A DNA stretch of 37,763 nucleotides from Clostridia bacterium (lineage in GTDB: Bacteria > Bacillota > Peptococcia > DRI-13 > UBA5745): NCBI GenBank assembly GCA_018434325.1, contig JAHDPO010000005.1, positions 1-37,763 of the forward strand, written 5' to 3'. The translations under genes were made by a program, and so were the position numbers. Each line of letters begins with the position of its first letter. Positions within the stretch are counted from its first letter, which is position 1. Of the stretch, positions 25,915-34,608 are shown piece after piece. Under the pieces are notes generated by a model. The model saw nothing but the letters and a program-made list of their open reading frames with translations. It did not search any database and was not told the origin of the DNA.

Positions 25915-27486
25915 ATGGATAATTGTAATAGAAGAGAAGAAGATAGATTTCCTGTCAAAATACGTTTCGTTTCACTATCGAGGTATCAAAAAATATGTTT
26001 TTGCATATATATTGTATTGATTGTCTGTATATTCATGCAACTTTTTTGTAATCCTTACTATGGAATTGCTGATAATGGAGACTTCAGAAGGTTATCTTTG
26101 AAGGTCGGTATTGACCGACCTCTTGGATATTGGTATCCTGAAAAATATGACTTGCATTTTTGGAATTACTTTTTGAATGATTATATATATGTGCAGCCAC
26201 ATGCTCTCTATTATACTTCATCTAGTGAGTACTTAGTGGAATTATCAAAAGTTATTAACAATCTTACTGTGATTCGACCGGGAATATATGATATAAGGAG
26301 TTTTGGATTTGTATTATTTTTAATTTATTCAGTGGCGTTATTCATCCTTTACTATTTGTATTCTAAAATTAAGTTTCATAGATGGCTATATATTTTACCA
26401 TTACTTAGTTTTGTCTTTTTTGCTGATGCTTCTATATTAATGTATTTTAATTCTTTTTTCTCTGAGGCAACTCATTTAGTTTTTTTGTTTTTATTTTTTG
26501 TTTTGGCATGGCTATGGATACGACAGAAGGAAGTGAGGGGGCTTAAAAACAAAATAGCTATACTAATAATGGAATTAATAGCATGCTTTTTTGCATGTGC
26601 AGCAAAATTACAGTATATTGTTTTAGTAATTGTATGTTTATTGGTATTCCTCTGGCAGCTACTAGAATTATATAAACAATATAAAGTCTATTCGAAATCC
26701 CAATTAGTTAAAGTTAGTTATTATTGCTTTTCGATAATATGCCTAGCTATTATAATAATTCCTAATTATATGGTGGCACAAAAGAATATGACAGGAGGAA
26801 CGGCGGGCTACATATCAATAGTTAATGTAATTCAAGGTGAAATATTGGATTATGCTGAAAATCCAGAAGATCTAATGCGTGCAAGCGGATTTGAAGAGAA
26901 CATTATCCCAGTGATTATGAAAAGTGTAGGAATTCCGGCAGGTTTGGCTGTGACAACTGATGGTAATACTGAACATATGGAGCGTGTTCGAGGAACTCTA
27001 TATAACAGCAAAACAGTACTGAAGATGCTAGCAATGGAACCCCATATTATCTGGGATATGTTCTATAATAAATCTAAAGGATTATTTATAGATTCAGAGT
27101 ACGGGACCAAAATGATTGAATATGGTGATGATAAGAGATCACAAGAAATTGGATTAAAGCTTTTCAAAACGGTAAAAGATAAACTTACTAGCATGACAAC
27201 CATGATACAATTTTTTGTTTTTTTGTTTGTCATTGTTGGTTCATCTATTTTTTATATTTATAAAATTCTAGATGAAAAGCATTTATTGGATTTTACACAT
27301 TGGCATTTATCTTTGACGCTTAATATATATTGTTTGTCTGAATATGTGGTTTGTTTACTAAGTGAAGCTGCTATGGTAGGAGAAGGAAAGTATTTATTTA
27401 TAGTTAATCAATTGTTTTATATTAGTTTTTTTATTTTCCTTATTCATGCTTTTACGTATTTCCATGGTTTTTTTAATAAAAAATGA
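25915..27486 (+). CDS. Polytopic membrane glycosyltransferase, GT-C type, possibly WsfD-like
   Basis: A 523-residue protein with about ten hydrophobic helices. After the first helix comes a periplasmic-side NPYYGIADNGDFRRL (about 46-60); an acidic motif in the first external loop is the GT-C signature, and the form NGDF is, to my memory, typical of the WsfD group of glycan hexose transferases found in S-layer glycosylation loci. A second soluble loop (about 295-415) separates the helix sets. It would use a polyprenyl-phosphate sugar to decorate the glycan outside the membrane. ATG 25915 is favoured over GTG 25900, because TGAGG is then nine bases upstream. It is separated from the fusion gene by 93 bases and is very AT-rich. 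Substrate is unknown. Confidence 0.6.
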   Translation: MDNCNRREEDRFPVKIRFVSLSRYQKICFCIYIVLIVCIFMQLFCNPYYGIADNGDFRRLSLKVGIDRPLGYWYPEKYDLHFWNYFLNDYIYVQPHALYYTSSSEYLVELSKVINNLTVIRPGIYDIRSFGFVLFLIYSVALFILYYLYSKIKFHRWLYILPLLSFVFFADASILMYFNSFFSEATHLVFLFLFFVLAWLWIRQKEVRGLKNKIAILIMELIACFFACAAKLQYIVLVIVCLLVFLWQLLELYKQYKVYSKSQLVKVSYYCFSIICLAIIIIPNYMVAQKNMTGGTAGYISIVNVIQGEILDYAENPEDLMRASGFEENIIPVIMKSVGIPAGLAVTTDGNTEHMERVRGTLYNSKTVLKMLAMEPHIIWDMFYNKSKGLFIDSEYGTKMIEYGDDKRSQEIGLKLFKTVKDKLTSMTTMIQFFVFLFVIVGSSIFYIYKILDEKHLLDFTHWHLSLTLNIYCLSEYVVCLLSEAAMVGEGKYLFIVNQLFYISFFIFLIHAFTYFHGFFNKK

Positions 27487-27563
27487 AAAAATTTACCTAA
27501 ATAAAAATCTATTATTTGGCTATGATACTTCAATACTGCGTAAAATAAGGAATGATAAAATAG

Positions 27564-29117
27564 ATGAATTTTAATATCTTAGAAAATAAAAATGTAATAA
27601 ACATTGAGAAATTTTTTTGGTTTGGATTTGGAATTCTGGGAATGTATTGCTTTGTGGTTTTCCCATTGGATTATTATTTTGATAGCTTTGGGAATTTTAC
27701 TCTAATTTTTTTCTTAACATATATTTTTTTTACATTACTTGCTATAAGTGCAAATCATTTTTTGAATTTACATAAAAAGATTTTATTGGTGCTAATTCCA
27801 GTATTTATATTTATTTCTGCATTATTTGTCCGGCTTTTGGGGGTTATAGCAATCGGACAAAATACCATACAAATATCTGATTTTGGGAATGCGGTTTATC
27901 AGGCCCAACAAGCTATTCCTATCTATTCTAAATTTTATTCATTATATTCAGGCTGGGCACTATACCCGTTATGTTTAAAAATTATTATGCGCTTGTTGAA
28001 TGGTGGCATCTATACAATTTTAATTTTTAATGCTGTTTTGGGTGCTTTAAGCGCAGTAATAGTTTATTTCATTGTCTATTGCTTTGATATGCACAGACCT
28101 AATACAGCAATTATTGCAGGTATATTATATGGGTTGTGGCCTACTGAGATTTTCTATATAATACTATGCACGCCAGAATATCTACATATTTTTACAATAC
28201 TAATGGGGTTTTTGCTTCTTGAAATAGCATTATTCATACCTATGCATTCGATATCCAGGAAACTTAGCCTCATTATATTTTCTGGAATTTTTATTAGTTT
28301 TTCTGGTTTCATGAAAGCAACTAGTAGTATAATGCTAATAGCTATAGCGATTACAGTAATTATATATATTTTAGAAGTATGCTTATATCAAGTGAAAGCA
28401 TCAGTTTGCATTAATAAGCCTCTGATTATAATTAAGGGGATTTCAAAATTAGGCCCATATGTGAAAAAATGCGTGGTATATCTTTTTATTTTCTTAATTG
28501 TATTTTTCATATGTAATTCTATTTTTTATGCTCTTTCGGATTGGTATGTGGGTTATGAAGTAAATCGAAAACCAATAATACGTTATTTATATGGGGGATT
28601 ACATCATATCTCGAAAGGCGTTTGGGTATCAGAAATACATAACCGTTATGAACAAATATGGATAGTGAATGACTACGATTTTGAAATGGCTAACAAATTA
28701 CTTTTAGAGGAGCTATGTAATGACATTCAAGCAAATCATTTAACTTTGGCCATGTTTTATAATAAAGCGAAATATGCTTTTTCTGATTTAAGTTATATGT
28801 CTTTTGTTCTTTCGACTGTTAATTCGGACAATATTATACTTGCAAAACAATTGATTGAGCAGGCAATGCCTTTTATGCAGATATATTATATGCTAGTGGG
28901 CTTGTTTGTTGTAATTGCAGCCTTAGATCTTACAAAAAAACGCCGGAAAGGATTTCTTTTTTCTGCACTATATATAACAGGATTTATTTGTTTAATGTTG
29001 CTTAGCGAAAATCAACCGAGATATAAAACTGTTATTTATCCATTCTTATGCATATTGGCAGCCCATGGAGTAACTGTTATTTATAATAAAGTTAAAAAAA
29101 TTAAAGAGGATGCGTAA
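27564..29117 (+). CDS. Polytopic membrane glycosyltransferase, GT-C/GT39-like
   Basis: A 517-residue protein with about 11 hydrophobic helices. ISDFGNAV (D106) follows the second or third helix, in the position of the catalytic Asp in the first external loop of GT-C enzymes (ArnT, PMT family). A stretch near 185-205 (LYGLWPTEIFYIILCTPEYL) is typical of GT39-like mannosyl- or arabinosyltransferase-fold proteins. About 120 residues near the C-terminus are external. It probably transfers a sugar from a polyprenyl-phosphate donor. It differs clearly from the preceding GT-C protein, so these are not recent duplicates. The gene is very AT-rich, and its stop lies one base before the favoured start of the sulfotransferase-like gene. 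Confidence 0.65.
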   Translation: MNFNILENKNVINIEKFFWFGFGILGMYCFVVFPLDYYFDSFGNFTLIFFLTYIFFTLLAISANHFLNLHKKILLVLIPVFIFISALFVRLLGVIAIGQNTIQISDFGNAVYQAQQAIPIYSKFYSLYSGWALYPLCLKIIMRLLNGGIYTILIFNAVLGALSAVIVYFIVYCFDMHRPNTAIIAGILYGLWPTEIFYIILCTPEYLHIFTILMGFLLLEIALFIPMHSISRKLSLIIFSGIFISFSGFMKATSSIMLIAIAITVIIYILEVCLYQVKASVCINKPLIIIKGISKLGPYVKKCVVYLFIFLIVFFICNSIFYALSDWYVGYEVNRKPIIRYLYGGLHHISKGVWVSEIHNRYEQIWIVNDYDFEMANKLLLEELCNDIQANHLTLAMFYNKAKYAFSDLSYMSFVLSTVNSDNIILAKQLIEQAMPFMQIYYMLVGLFVVIAALDLTKKRRKGFLFSALYITGFICLMLLSENQPRYKTVIYPFLCILAAHGVTVIYNKVKKIKEDA

Positions 29118-29118
29118 T

Positions 29119-30681
29119 ATGATAAATTCTTTGAAAAAACTATGGTTTCCGATTTTTACTATATGTATGCTTATAGGAATATATTTTATTTTACTAATGA
29201 ATATAAAACCTTTGTCTATCCCCAAAGAAGGTGATATGGGATTTGTTGAAGCAAACACTCAAAAGACATTGAATTTAAAAATTAATGGTCAATTTTTTGA
29301 TATTTTCACCGCCCAACCTAATCAATATTTTGATATTAATAAAATCACAACAGAGATTCCGTCAATAATTGAGTTTGATGGGGAGGAATGGAATCAATAT
29401 AATGTTTTTTTTCAAGATGTCCCAGTTAACACGAAACAGATAGAATTTTTAGTGCCTGAGATTTCAGACGCATATAAGCTGGTTTTACGCTTAAATCCTA
29501 AAAATGGTATGGAGCCCGTAACTTATTATTTTAATACGCGCCATTCTGAACTAGTACAAATGGAGATTATGGCAACAAACTTCAATCAAAGTGGATTTTA
29601 TTATTTTGCTCCGATCAATACTCCCAATAGTTTTGCAATTAAGATGGATTCTTTAGGAAATATAATAACGCAAATTCATTCTACTACATATATATGTGAT
29701 TTTAAACCAACCAAAATAAATGATAAAATTTATTATTCCTATCTAGAAGTATATAATCAGGATAAAGTAGGTAGAGACGGATGCAAAGCGGTGGTGATGA
29801 ATGGGAATTATGAAATAATAGACTTAGTTGAAACTACTATTCCAATTGGTGCAAAAGAAGAGGCCCCGCTCGATTTACATGATTTTATAATTATTGATGA
29901 TAAACATTATTTAATTGGTTGTTATTATCCTAAAATTGTTAATAATATTCCTGCAGAATTGGAACACAATCAGTTTGGTACTGAAATCACTTCAAGTCTG
30001 ATCCAAGAAATTAAAAATGACGAGCTTATTTTTCAATGGGATAGTGCAGATTATCCCGAATTATATGCAATGAGTGTGGAGTGGAACGATTATTACAATA
30101 ATAGAACAAGATGGAGTGATTACATTCACTGGAACTCCTTTATCCAAGACTCTAGAGATGGCTCATTAGTTTGCTCGTTTAGAAATATTGATGCGATACT
30201 AAAAATTGAACGACCTTCAGGAAATATTAAGTGGGTATTAGGTGGAAAAAATGATATGTTTGGTTTAACGGCAGAGAAGAAATTTAGACGTCAGCATTTT
30301 GCTCAAATACAAGCAGATGGTTCTATTACACTTTTTGATAATGCTGCAGATATGCCTGTTAGCGAATATTTAAAGAAAAAGGCAGCTGGGATAAAAATGG
30401 AAGAGCCCATTTCTCGAATTCAGAGGTTTTGGCTTAATGAAGAGAATTTCACAATTGTCAATTATGAGGAATATCGTGTAGGAAAACAATATAGTCCTGC
30501 TATGGGTTCTGCACAACTCCTTGATGATTCAAGTGATCGTTACATAATTGGATGGGGGCTTAGAGACGATGTCTTTCCAATGTTTTCCGAGGTAAGCTTT
30601 TCTGATTCTGTTATTTACTTTAAGTTGTTTGCTAAAAAAGCAGGTATCCAAAATTATCGTGTATATAAATATTCTTACTAA
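29119..30681 (+). CDS. Membrane-anchored arylsulfotransferase (ASST)-family protein
   Basis: A 520-residue protein with an N-terminal signal anchor (residues about 8-28) and an external beta-propeller-like domain. The catalytic set of ASST enzymes can be followed: H254 in LDLHDFIII, H337 in DYIHWNSF, R355 in CSFRNIDAI, and H393 in RRQHFAQI. The spacing H337 to R355 (18) equals that of H356 to R374 in E. coli ASST, whose H436 is the sulfated intermediate. GNIKWVLGGKNDMF is also typical of the family. ASSTs move sulfate from phenolic sulfates, independent of PAPS, in the periplasm. Here, among glycan genes, an external glycan-modifying role is inferred; the donor is unknown. ATG 29119 is preferred to ATG 29110, since GAGG (29106-29109) touches the earlier one. 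Confidence 0.78.
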   Translation: MINSLKKLWFPIFTICMLIGIYFILLMNIKPLSIPKEGDMGFVEANTQKTLNLKINGQFFDIFTAQPNQYFDINKITTEIPSIIEFDGEEWNQYNVFFQDVPVNTKQIEFLVPEISDAYKLVLRLNPKNGMEPVTYYFNTRHSELVQMEIMATNFNQSGFYYFAPINTPNSFAIKMDSLGNIITQIHSTTYICDFKPTKINDKIYYSYLEVYNQDKVGRDGCKAVVMNGNYEIIDLVETTIPIGAKEEAPLDLHDFIIIDDKHYLIGCYYPKIVNNIPAELEHNQFGTEITSSLIQEIKNDELIFQWDSADYPELYAMSVEWNDYYNNRTRWSDYIHWNSFIQDSRDGSLVCSFRNIDAILKIERPSGNIKWVLGGKNDMFGLTAEKKFRRQHFAQIQADGSITLFDNAADMPVSEYLKKKAAGIKMEEPISRIQRFWLNEENFTIVNYEEYRVGKQYSPAMGSAQLLDDSSDRYIIGWGLRDDVFPMFSEVSFSDSVIYFKLFAKKAGIQNYRVYKYSY

Positions 30682-30713
30682 TCATTCTAATATATGAATT
30701 ATGGTGAATTAAA

Positions 30714-31661
30714 ATGAAAACAATAAGCATAGTCATTCCTTGCTATAATGAAGAAAAAAGCATAGTTGAAATGTACAAACGCTTGCTGGAAATATTTCAG
30801 GGGCCTCTTTGCCGATATGATTATGAAATCATCTTTGTAGATGACTATTCACCGGATGGTACTTGGCATGAAATAGAAAAGGTGTGCGCATCAGATAGTA
30901 AAGTTAAAGGAGTACATAATGCTAAAAATTTTGGCTTTACCCGTAACGTATTTGCAACCCTGACTTATGGCAGGGGTGATGCCACCTTTATGCTATTTGG
31001 TGACCTACAAGATCCTCCCGAAGTTTTATTAGAGTTTGTTGAGCATTGGGAAGAAGGGTATAAAGTAGTTATTGGTCAAAAGAAGTATTCAGACGAAAAT
31101 AAGCTATTGTTTGCTTTACGGACGATTTACTACAAAATTATTGGAGCCTTTGCCGATACTAAACAGTTACCGCATTTTAATGGATTTGGCTTATATGACA
31201 GGATGTTTATTGATGTTATACGCCAGCTGAAAGATTCACAGCCTTATTTAAAAGGTGTTGTTGCAGAGTTTGCTATGAATCAATGTATTGTACAATATGA
31301 TCAAAAGATAAGCAAACGTGGAAAATCAGGCTTTAACTTTATGAAATATTATGATGTGGCTATGATTGGTATTACCTCATATACGAAAACCTTGATGCGC
31401 ATAGCAACCTTTGTAGGCGCTTTTTTGGGCATTCTGTGCGTCCTGTTTTCTATTTTTGTTTTTATTAATAAATTACTTAACTGGACAACCTATCCTGCCG
31501 GTACAGCTTCTATTATGATAGGTATTTTCTTTTTGGGTGCAGTACAATTATTTTTTATTGGAATTTTAGGCGAGTATATTTTAGGAATCAATACAAGGAC
31601 AATGCAGCGTCCTCTTGTAATTGTAGATAAAAAGCTCAATTTTGAAGATAAGGTGGATTAG
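30714..31661 (+). CDS. Polyprenyl-phosphate glycosyltransferase, GtrB/dolichol-phosphate mannosyltransferase-like GT2
   Basis: A 315-residue GT2 enzyme: ISIVIPCYNEE, FVDDYSPDGT (41-50), GDLQDPPE (96-103, the QDPPE metal-site form specific to this subgroup), then two C-terminal membrane helices (about 228-252 and 264-288) ending GILGEYILGIN. It makes an undecaprenyl-phosphate-linked sugar on the cytoplasmic face; a GtrA-type flippase (36734) turns it over and a GT-C transferase (25915 or 27564) uses it outside. All three component types are in this run. The closest named relatives are GtrB and YfdH. The ribosome site is weak (GGTGA). The next gene follows after two bases. Confidence 0.88.
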   Translation: MKTISIVIPCYNEEKSIVEMYKRLLEIFQGPLCRYDYEIIFVDDYSPDGTWHEIEKVCASDSKVKGVHNAKNFGFTRNVFATLTYGRGDATFMLFGDLQDPPEVLLEFVEHWEEGYKVVIGQKKYSDENKLLFALRTIYYKIIGAFADTKQLPHFNGFGLYDRMFIDVIRQLKDSQPYLKGVVAEFAMNQCIVQYDQKISKRGKSGFNFMKYYDVAMIGITSYTKTLMRIATFVGAFLGILCVLFSIFVFINKLLNWTTYPAGTASIMIGIFFLGAVQLFFIGILGEYILGINTRTMQRPLVIVDKKLNFEDKVD

Positions 31662-31663
31662 AT

Positions 31664-33016
31664 ATGATCCAAAAGCTTGTAGAATCATGGGCTGCAACTG
31701 AGGGACAGGTATATTCCACTGCTGAGTTACTTGAGTGGATTAGAGGACGCAACGCAGAAATCCAAGTTAATATTCGAAAGATCCCCCCTGAAGAGGATGG
31801 GGTATGGCGATATATTGAGACTGAAGGGATTATTGCAAACCCTCAACGCAGTTTTTTTACTATTAGCGGTTTTGAATATGCGGGTAATCAACAGCCAATT
31901 TTAATTCAGGATGAAATCGGCTATTTAGGGATTCTCTGTAAAGAAATTAATGGTGTAATTCATCTTCTAATGCAAGCAAAAATTGAGCCGGGCAATGTAA
32001 ATAAAATTCAGATATCTCCTACCATACAGGCGACAAAAAGCAATTTTACCCAAAAACACGGTGGAAAACGCCCCGCCTATTTAGAGTATTTTCTGGAGGC
32101 GGACAAGCATGAAATTATCGTGGATCAGATGCAATCGGAGCAGGCTTCACGCTTTATAGGAAAGCGTAACCGTAATATAATAATCGTTGTGGATGCTGAT
32201 GTGGAATTAGAGGTATTGTCAAGTCATCGCTGGATGACCTTGGGACAGATTAAGCAGCTCATGAAGCATGATAATTTAGTGAATATGGATACCCGTACAG
32301 TTATCTCCTGCATACCCTTCCACTTGGCCAATCCTGAAATAGTGGTATCGTTTTTTCAGGATCAAGCATTATATCGTTCAATCTATTGGGGTGATGGTAT
32401 CAACCATTTACCGGAAATATATAGTTATATCAATAACGACAGAATGTTTAATGATGAAAAGCCTCACAAGATTCCCCTCCATAGTATGCAAGATTGGGAA
32501 TGGCAAAATGGCGAATTTGTTTGTAAAAAAGGATACCATTTTAAAATTGTTTTTTGCGATATTTTAATTGAAGGACGTGAAGTAAAGCATTGGACGCAGC
32601 CGCTTTTTGAAGCGGTAGGCATGGCAACTTTCGGTTTACTTTGTTGCGAAATAGATGGGATTTTGCGTTTTGTGGTAAAATATAAAAAAGAAATTGGCAA
32701 TTTTGATGGCCCTGAACTGGGGCCTACTCTTCAGTTGGAAGCAGACGAAGAACCGATAGATGAAATAGAAAGTTTTTTTCTTTCCTACTATCAGAAGAAT
32801 CGAGACGTCCGATACAATGTCGTTTTATCTGAAGAGGGAGGGCGATTCTATCATGAGCAGAACCGTAACATTATTTTACGCGTGCCGACAGGAGAACTTC
32901 CTCCACTACCTAAAGGGTATTTCATGGTTGACTATAAAACATTAAGCACCTTGGTGCAAATCAATAATACATTGAATATCCAACTACGTAACTTAATGGC
33001 CCTTTTGGAGGTGTGA
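31664..33016 (+). CDS. NDP-hexose 2,3-dehydratase
   Basis: A 450-residue protein built of two related halves, as in EvaA/TylX3-type NDP-hexose 2,3-dehydratases. Half one (about 1-205) has FFTISGFEYAG, GYLGILCKEINGVIHLLMQA and QISPTIQATKSNF; half two (about 225-445) has FKIVFCDILIEGREVKHWTQ, FGLLCCEIDGILRFVVKYK and LGPTLQLE. In antibiotic pathways these enzymes remove water from dTDP-4-keto-6-deoxyglucose to give a 3,4-diketo-2,6-dideoxy sugar, which must be reduced at once by a 3-ketoreductase; the next gene encodes a fitting one. Its presence indicates that the glycan contains a 2,6-dideoxyhexose or a derivative. AAGGTGG lies about seven bases before the ATG. It is unusual outside secondary-metabolite clusters. 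Confidence 0.88.
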   Translation: MIQKLVESWAATEGQVYSTAELLEWIRGRNAEIQVNIRKIPPEEDGVWRYIETEGIIANPQRSFFTISGFEYAGNQQPILIQDEIGYLGILCKEINGVIHLLMQAKIEPGNVNKIQISPTIQATKSNFTQKHGGKRPAYLEYFLEADKHEIIVDQMQSEQASRFIGKRNRNIIIVVDADVELEVLSSHRWMTLGQIKQLMKHDNLVNMDTRTVISCIPFHLANPEIVVSFFQDQALYRSIYWGDGINHLPEIYSYINNDRMFNDEKPHKIPLHSMQDWEWQNGEFVCKKGYHFKIVFCDILIEGREVKHWTQPLFEAVGMATFGLLCCEIDGILRFVVKYKKEIGNFDGPELGPTLQLEADEEPIDEIESFFLSYYQKNRDVRYNVVLSEEGGRFYHEQNRNIILRVPTGELPPLPKGYFMVDYKTLSTLVQINNTLNIQLRNLMALLEV

Positions 33017-33017
33017 A

Positions 33018-34055
33018 ATGAAGAAGATTAAGATCGGCATTCTGTGCCCGTCGGAAATTGCCTTTAGGCGCTTTATGCCTGCGTTGCAAAAACAAGCTGA
33101 TTTTGAATTCGTAGGTATTGGCTATGCAAATGAGGAAGAGTGGTTTGGAACTGCTTCCGATAAAAATGATCGTTCAGTATTGCTAAAAGAAAGAGAAAAA
33201 GCAGAGAGATTCGTCGTTACTTACGGCGGACGCCTTTTTGAAAGCTATGAACAGATATTGACAGCTTCGGATGTTAATGCGGTTTACTTGCCGTTACCCC
33301 CTGCCCTTCATTTTAAATGGGGTAAAGCAGTATTAAAAAATGGTAAGCACCTGCTTATGGAGAAACCTTTTACAATTTCCTCTCGAGATACGAAAGAGCT
33401 CATTTCAATAGCGCAAGATAAAGGCTTAGCCGTACACGAAAACTATATGTTTCAATATCATAGCCAGTTGGATTGGATTCAGCAGGCAGTTGCAGAGGGC
33501 CAAATTGGTGAGCTGAGATTAGTGCGTATAGCCTTTGGCTTTCCCTTCCGGGGAGCCTTTGATTTCCGCTATAATAAATCATTAGGTGGTGGTGCTTTAC
33601 TGGATTGCGGTGGCTACACAGTCAAGTTGGCTTCAATGCTATTAGGAGAAAGCGCAAAAATAGCTACCTCACATTTAAATAATAAGAAAGGATTTGAGGT
33701 TGATATCTATGGCAGTGCGACTATGATAAATGATGAAGGTCTAACAGCACAGCTTTCTTTTGGTATGGATAATAGTTATAAATGCGAGTTAGAGATTTGG
33801 GGAAGTAGTGGAACATTGTATACTAATCGAATTTTAACTGCTCCGGATGGATTTGAACCGACCATCATAATAAAAAATGCTGACAGCGAAAAGGAATACA
33901 TCTTGCCGTCAGATGATAGCTTTTCTAAGTCTCTGCAAACATTTTCTCAATGTGTAGTAGATGCCCATATTGCAAGAAATAACATGAAAGCAATTCTAAA
34001 ACAAGCAGAAATAATAGATTCTTTTGCAAGGGGGATTAGAAATGAAGATAACTGA
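33018..34055 (+). CDS. Gfo/Idh/MocA-family NDP-sugar 3-ketoreductase
   Basis: A 345-residue oxidoreductase. The N-terminal Rossmann domain starts KIGILCPSEIAFRRFMPAL, and the family motif MEKPFT holds the catalytic Lys (K116). The C-terminal domain has SLGGGALLDCGGYTVKLA (Tyr200 is a candidate proton donor). It resembles KijD10/TylC1-type C-3 ketoreductases, which act right after a 2,3-dehydratase, and it is directly preceded by one (one base apart, GGAGGTG site). It would reduce the 3-keto group with NAD(P)H; the stereochemistry at C3 cannot be read from sequence. It overlaps rmlC by 14 bases. Confidence 0.85.
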   Translation: MKKIKIGILCPSEIAFRRFMPALQKQADFEFVGIGYANEEEWFGTASDKNDRSVLLKEREKAERFVVTYGGRLFESYEQILTASDVNAVYLPLPPALHFKWGKAVLKNGKHLLMEKPFTISSRDTKELISIAQDKGLAVHENYMFQYHSQLDWIQQAVAEGQIGELRLVRIAFGFPFRGAFDFRYNKSLGGGALLDCGGYTVKLASMLLGESAKIATSHLNNKKGFEVDIYGSATMINDEGLTAQLSFGMDNSYKCELEIWGSSGTLYTNRILTAPDGFEPTIIIKNADSEKEYILPSDDSFSKSLQTFSQCVVDAHIARNNMKAILKQAEIIDSFARGIRNEDN

Positions 34056-34608
34056 ATTAAGCTTGCCCGAAGTGAAAGTCCTTGAGCCCAGATATTTTGA
34101 GGACTTTAGAGGCTACTATTGTGAGACCTATTCTAAACGAACAATGGAGGCAAATAACATTTTTTTGACCTTTGTGCAAGATAACCATAGTTTAAGTCTT
34201 AAGACGGGAACAATTCGAGCAATTCATTTCCAAAATAATCCAAAGGCCCAAACAAAATTGGTTCGCTGCACAAGGGGTAGAGTTATGGACTTTGCTGTAG
34301 ATTTAAGAAAAGGATCACCAACCTTTAAATGCTGGGCTGGGATTGAACTTTCCGAAGAAAATAGAAGGCAAATACTAATTCCTCAGGGATTTGGGCATGG
34401 TTTTATAACACTTGAGGATAATTGTGAAGTTTTATATAAAGTTGATGAGTTATATTATCCTGAATTAGATAGGGCTATCGCTTGGAATGATCCCGAAATT
34501 GGTATACCATGGGGTATCAGTAACCCTGTTGTTTCGGAAAAGGATCGTAAAGCACCGCGTCTATGTGATAGTGACGTTAATTTTAGAATAGACGGATATT
34601 GCTTATGA
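34042..34608 (+). CDS. rmlC: dTDP-4-keto-6-deoxyhexose 3,5- (or 5-) epimerase, RmlC family
   Basis: A 188-residue cupin enzyme with the RmlC set: H62 in IRAIHFQNN, K72 in AQTKLVRC, Y132 in EVLYKVDE, and the closing AIAWNDPEIGIPW. H62, K72 and Y132 correspond to H63, K73 and Y133 of Salmonella RmlC. The usual RG.HYQ is RAIHFQ here. In a rhamnose pathway it epimerises C3 and C5; after a 2,3-dehydratase and 3-ketoreductase it would act mainly on C5 to give an L-configured 2,6-dideoxy sugar, as EvaD-type enzymes do. GGGGG about seven bases before ATG 34042 decides the start; a TTG at 34024 is less likely. Its stop overlaps the next ATG (ATGA). Confidence 0.88.
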   Translation: MKITELSLPEVKVLEPRYFEDFRGYYCETYSKRTMEANNIFLTFVQDNHSLSLKTGTIRAIHFQNNPKAQTKLVRCTRGRVMDFAVDLRKGSPTFKCWAGIELSEENRRQILIPQGFGHGFITLEDNCEVLYKVDELYYPELDRAIAWNDPEIGIPWGISNPVVSEKDRKAPRLCDSDVNFRIDGYCL

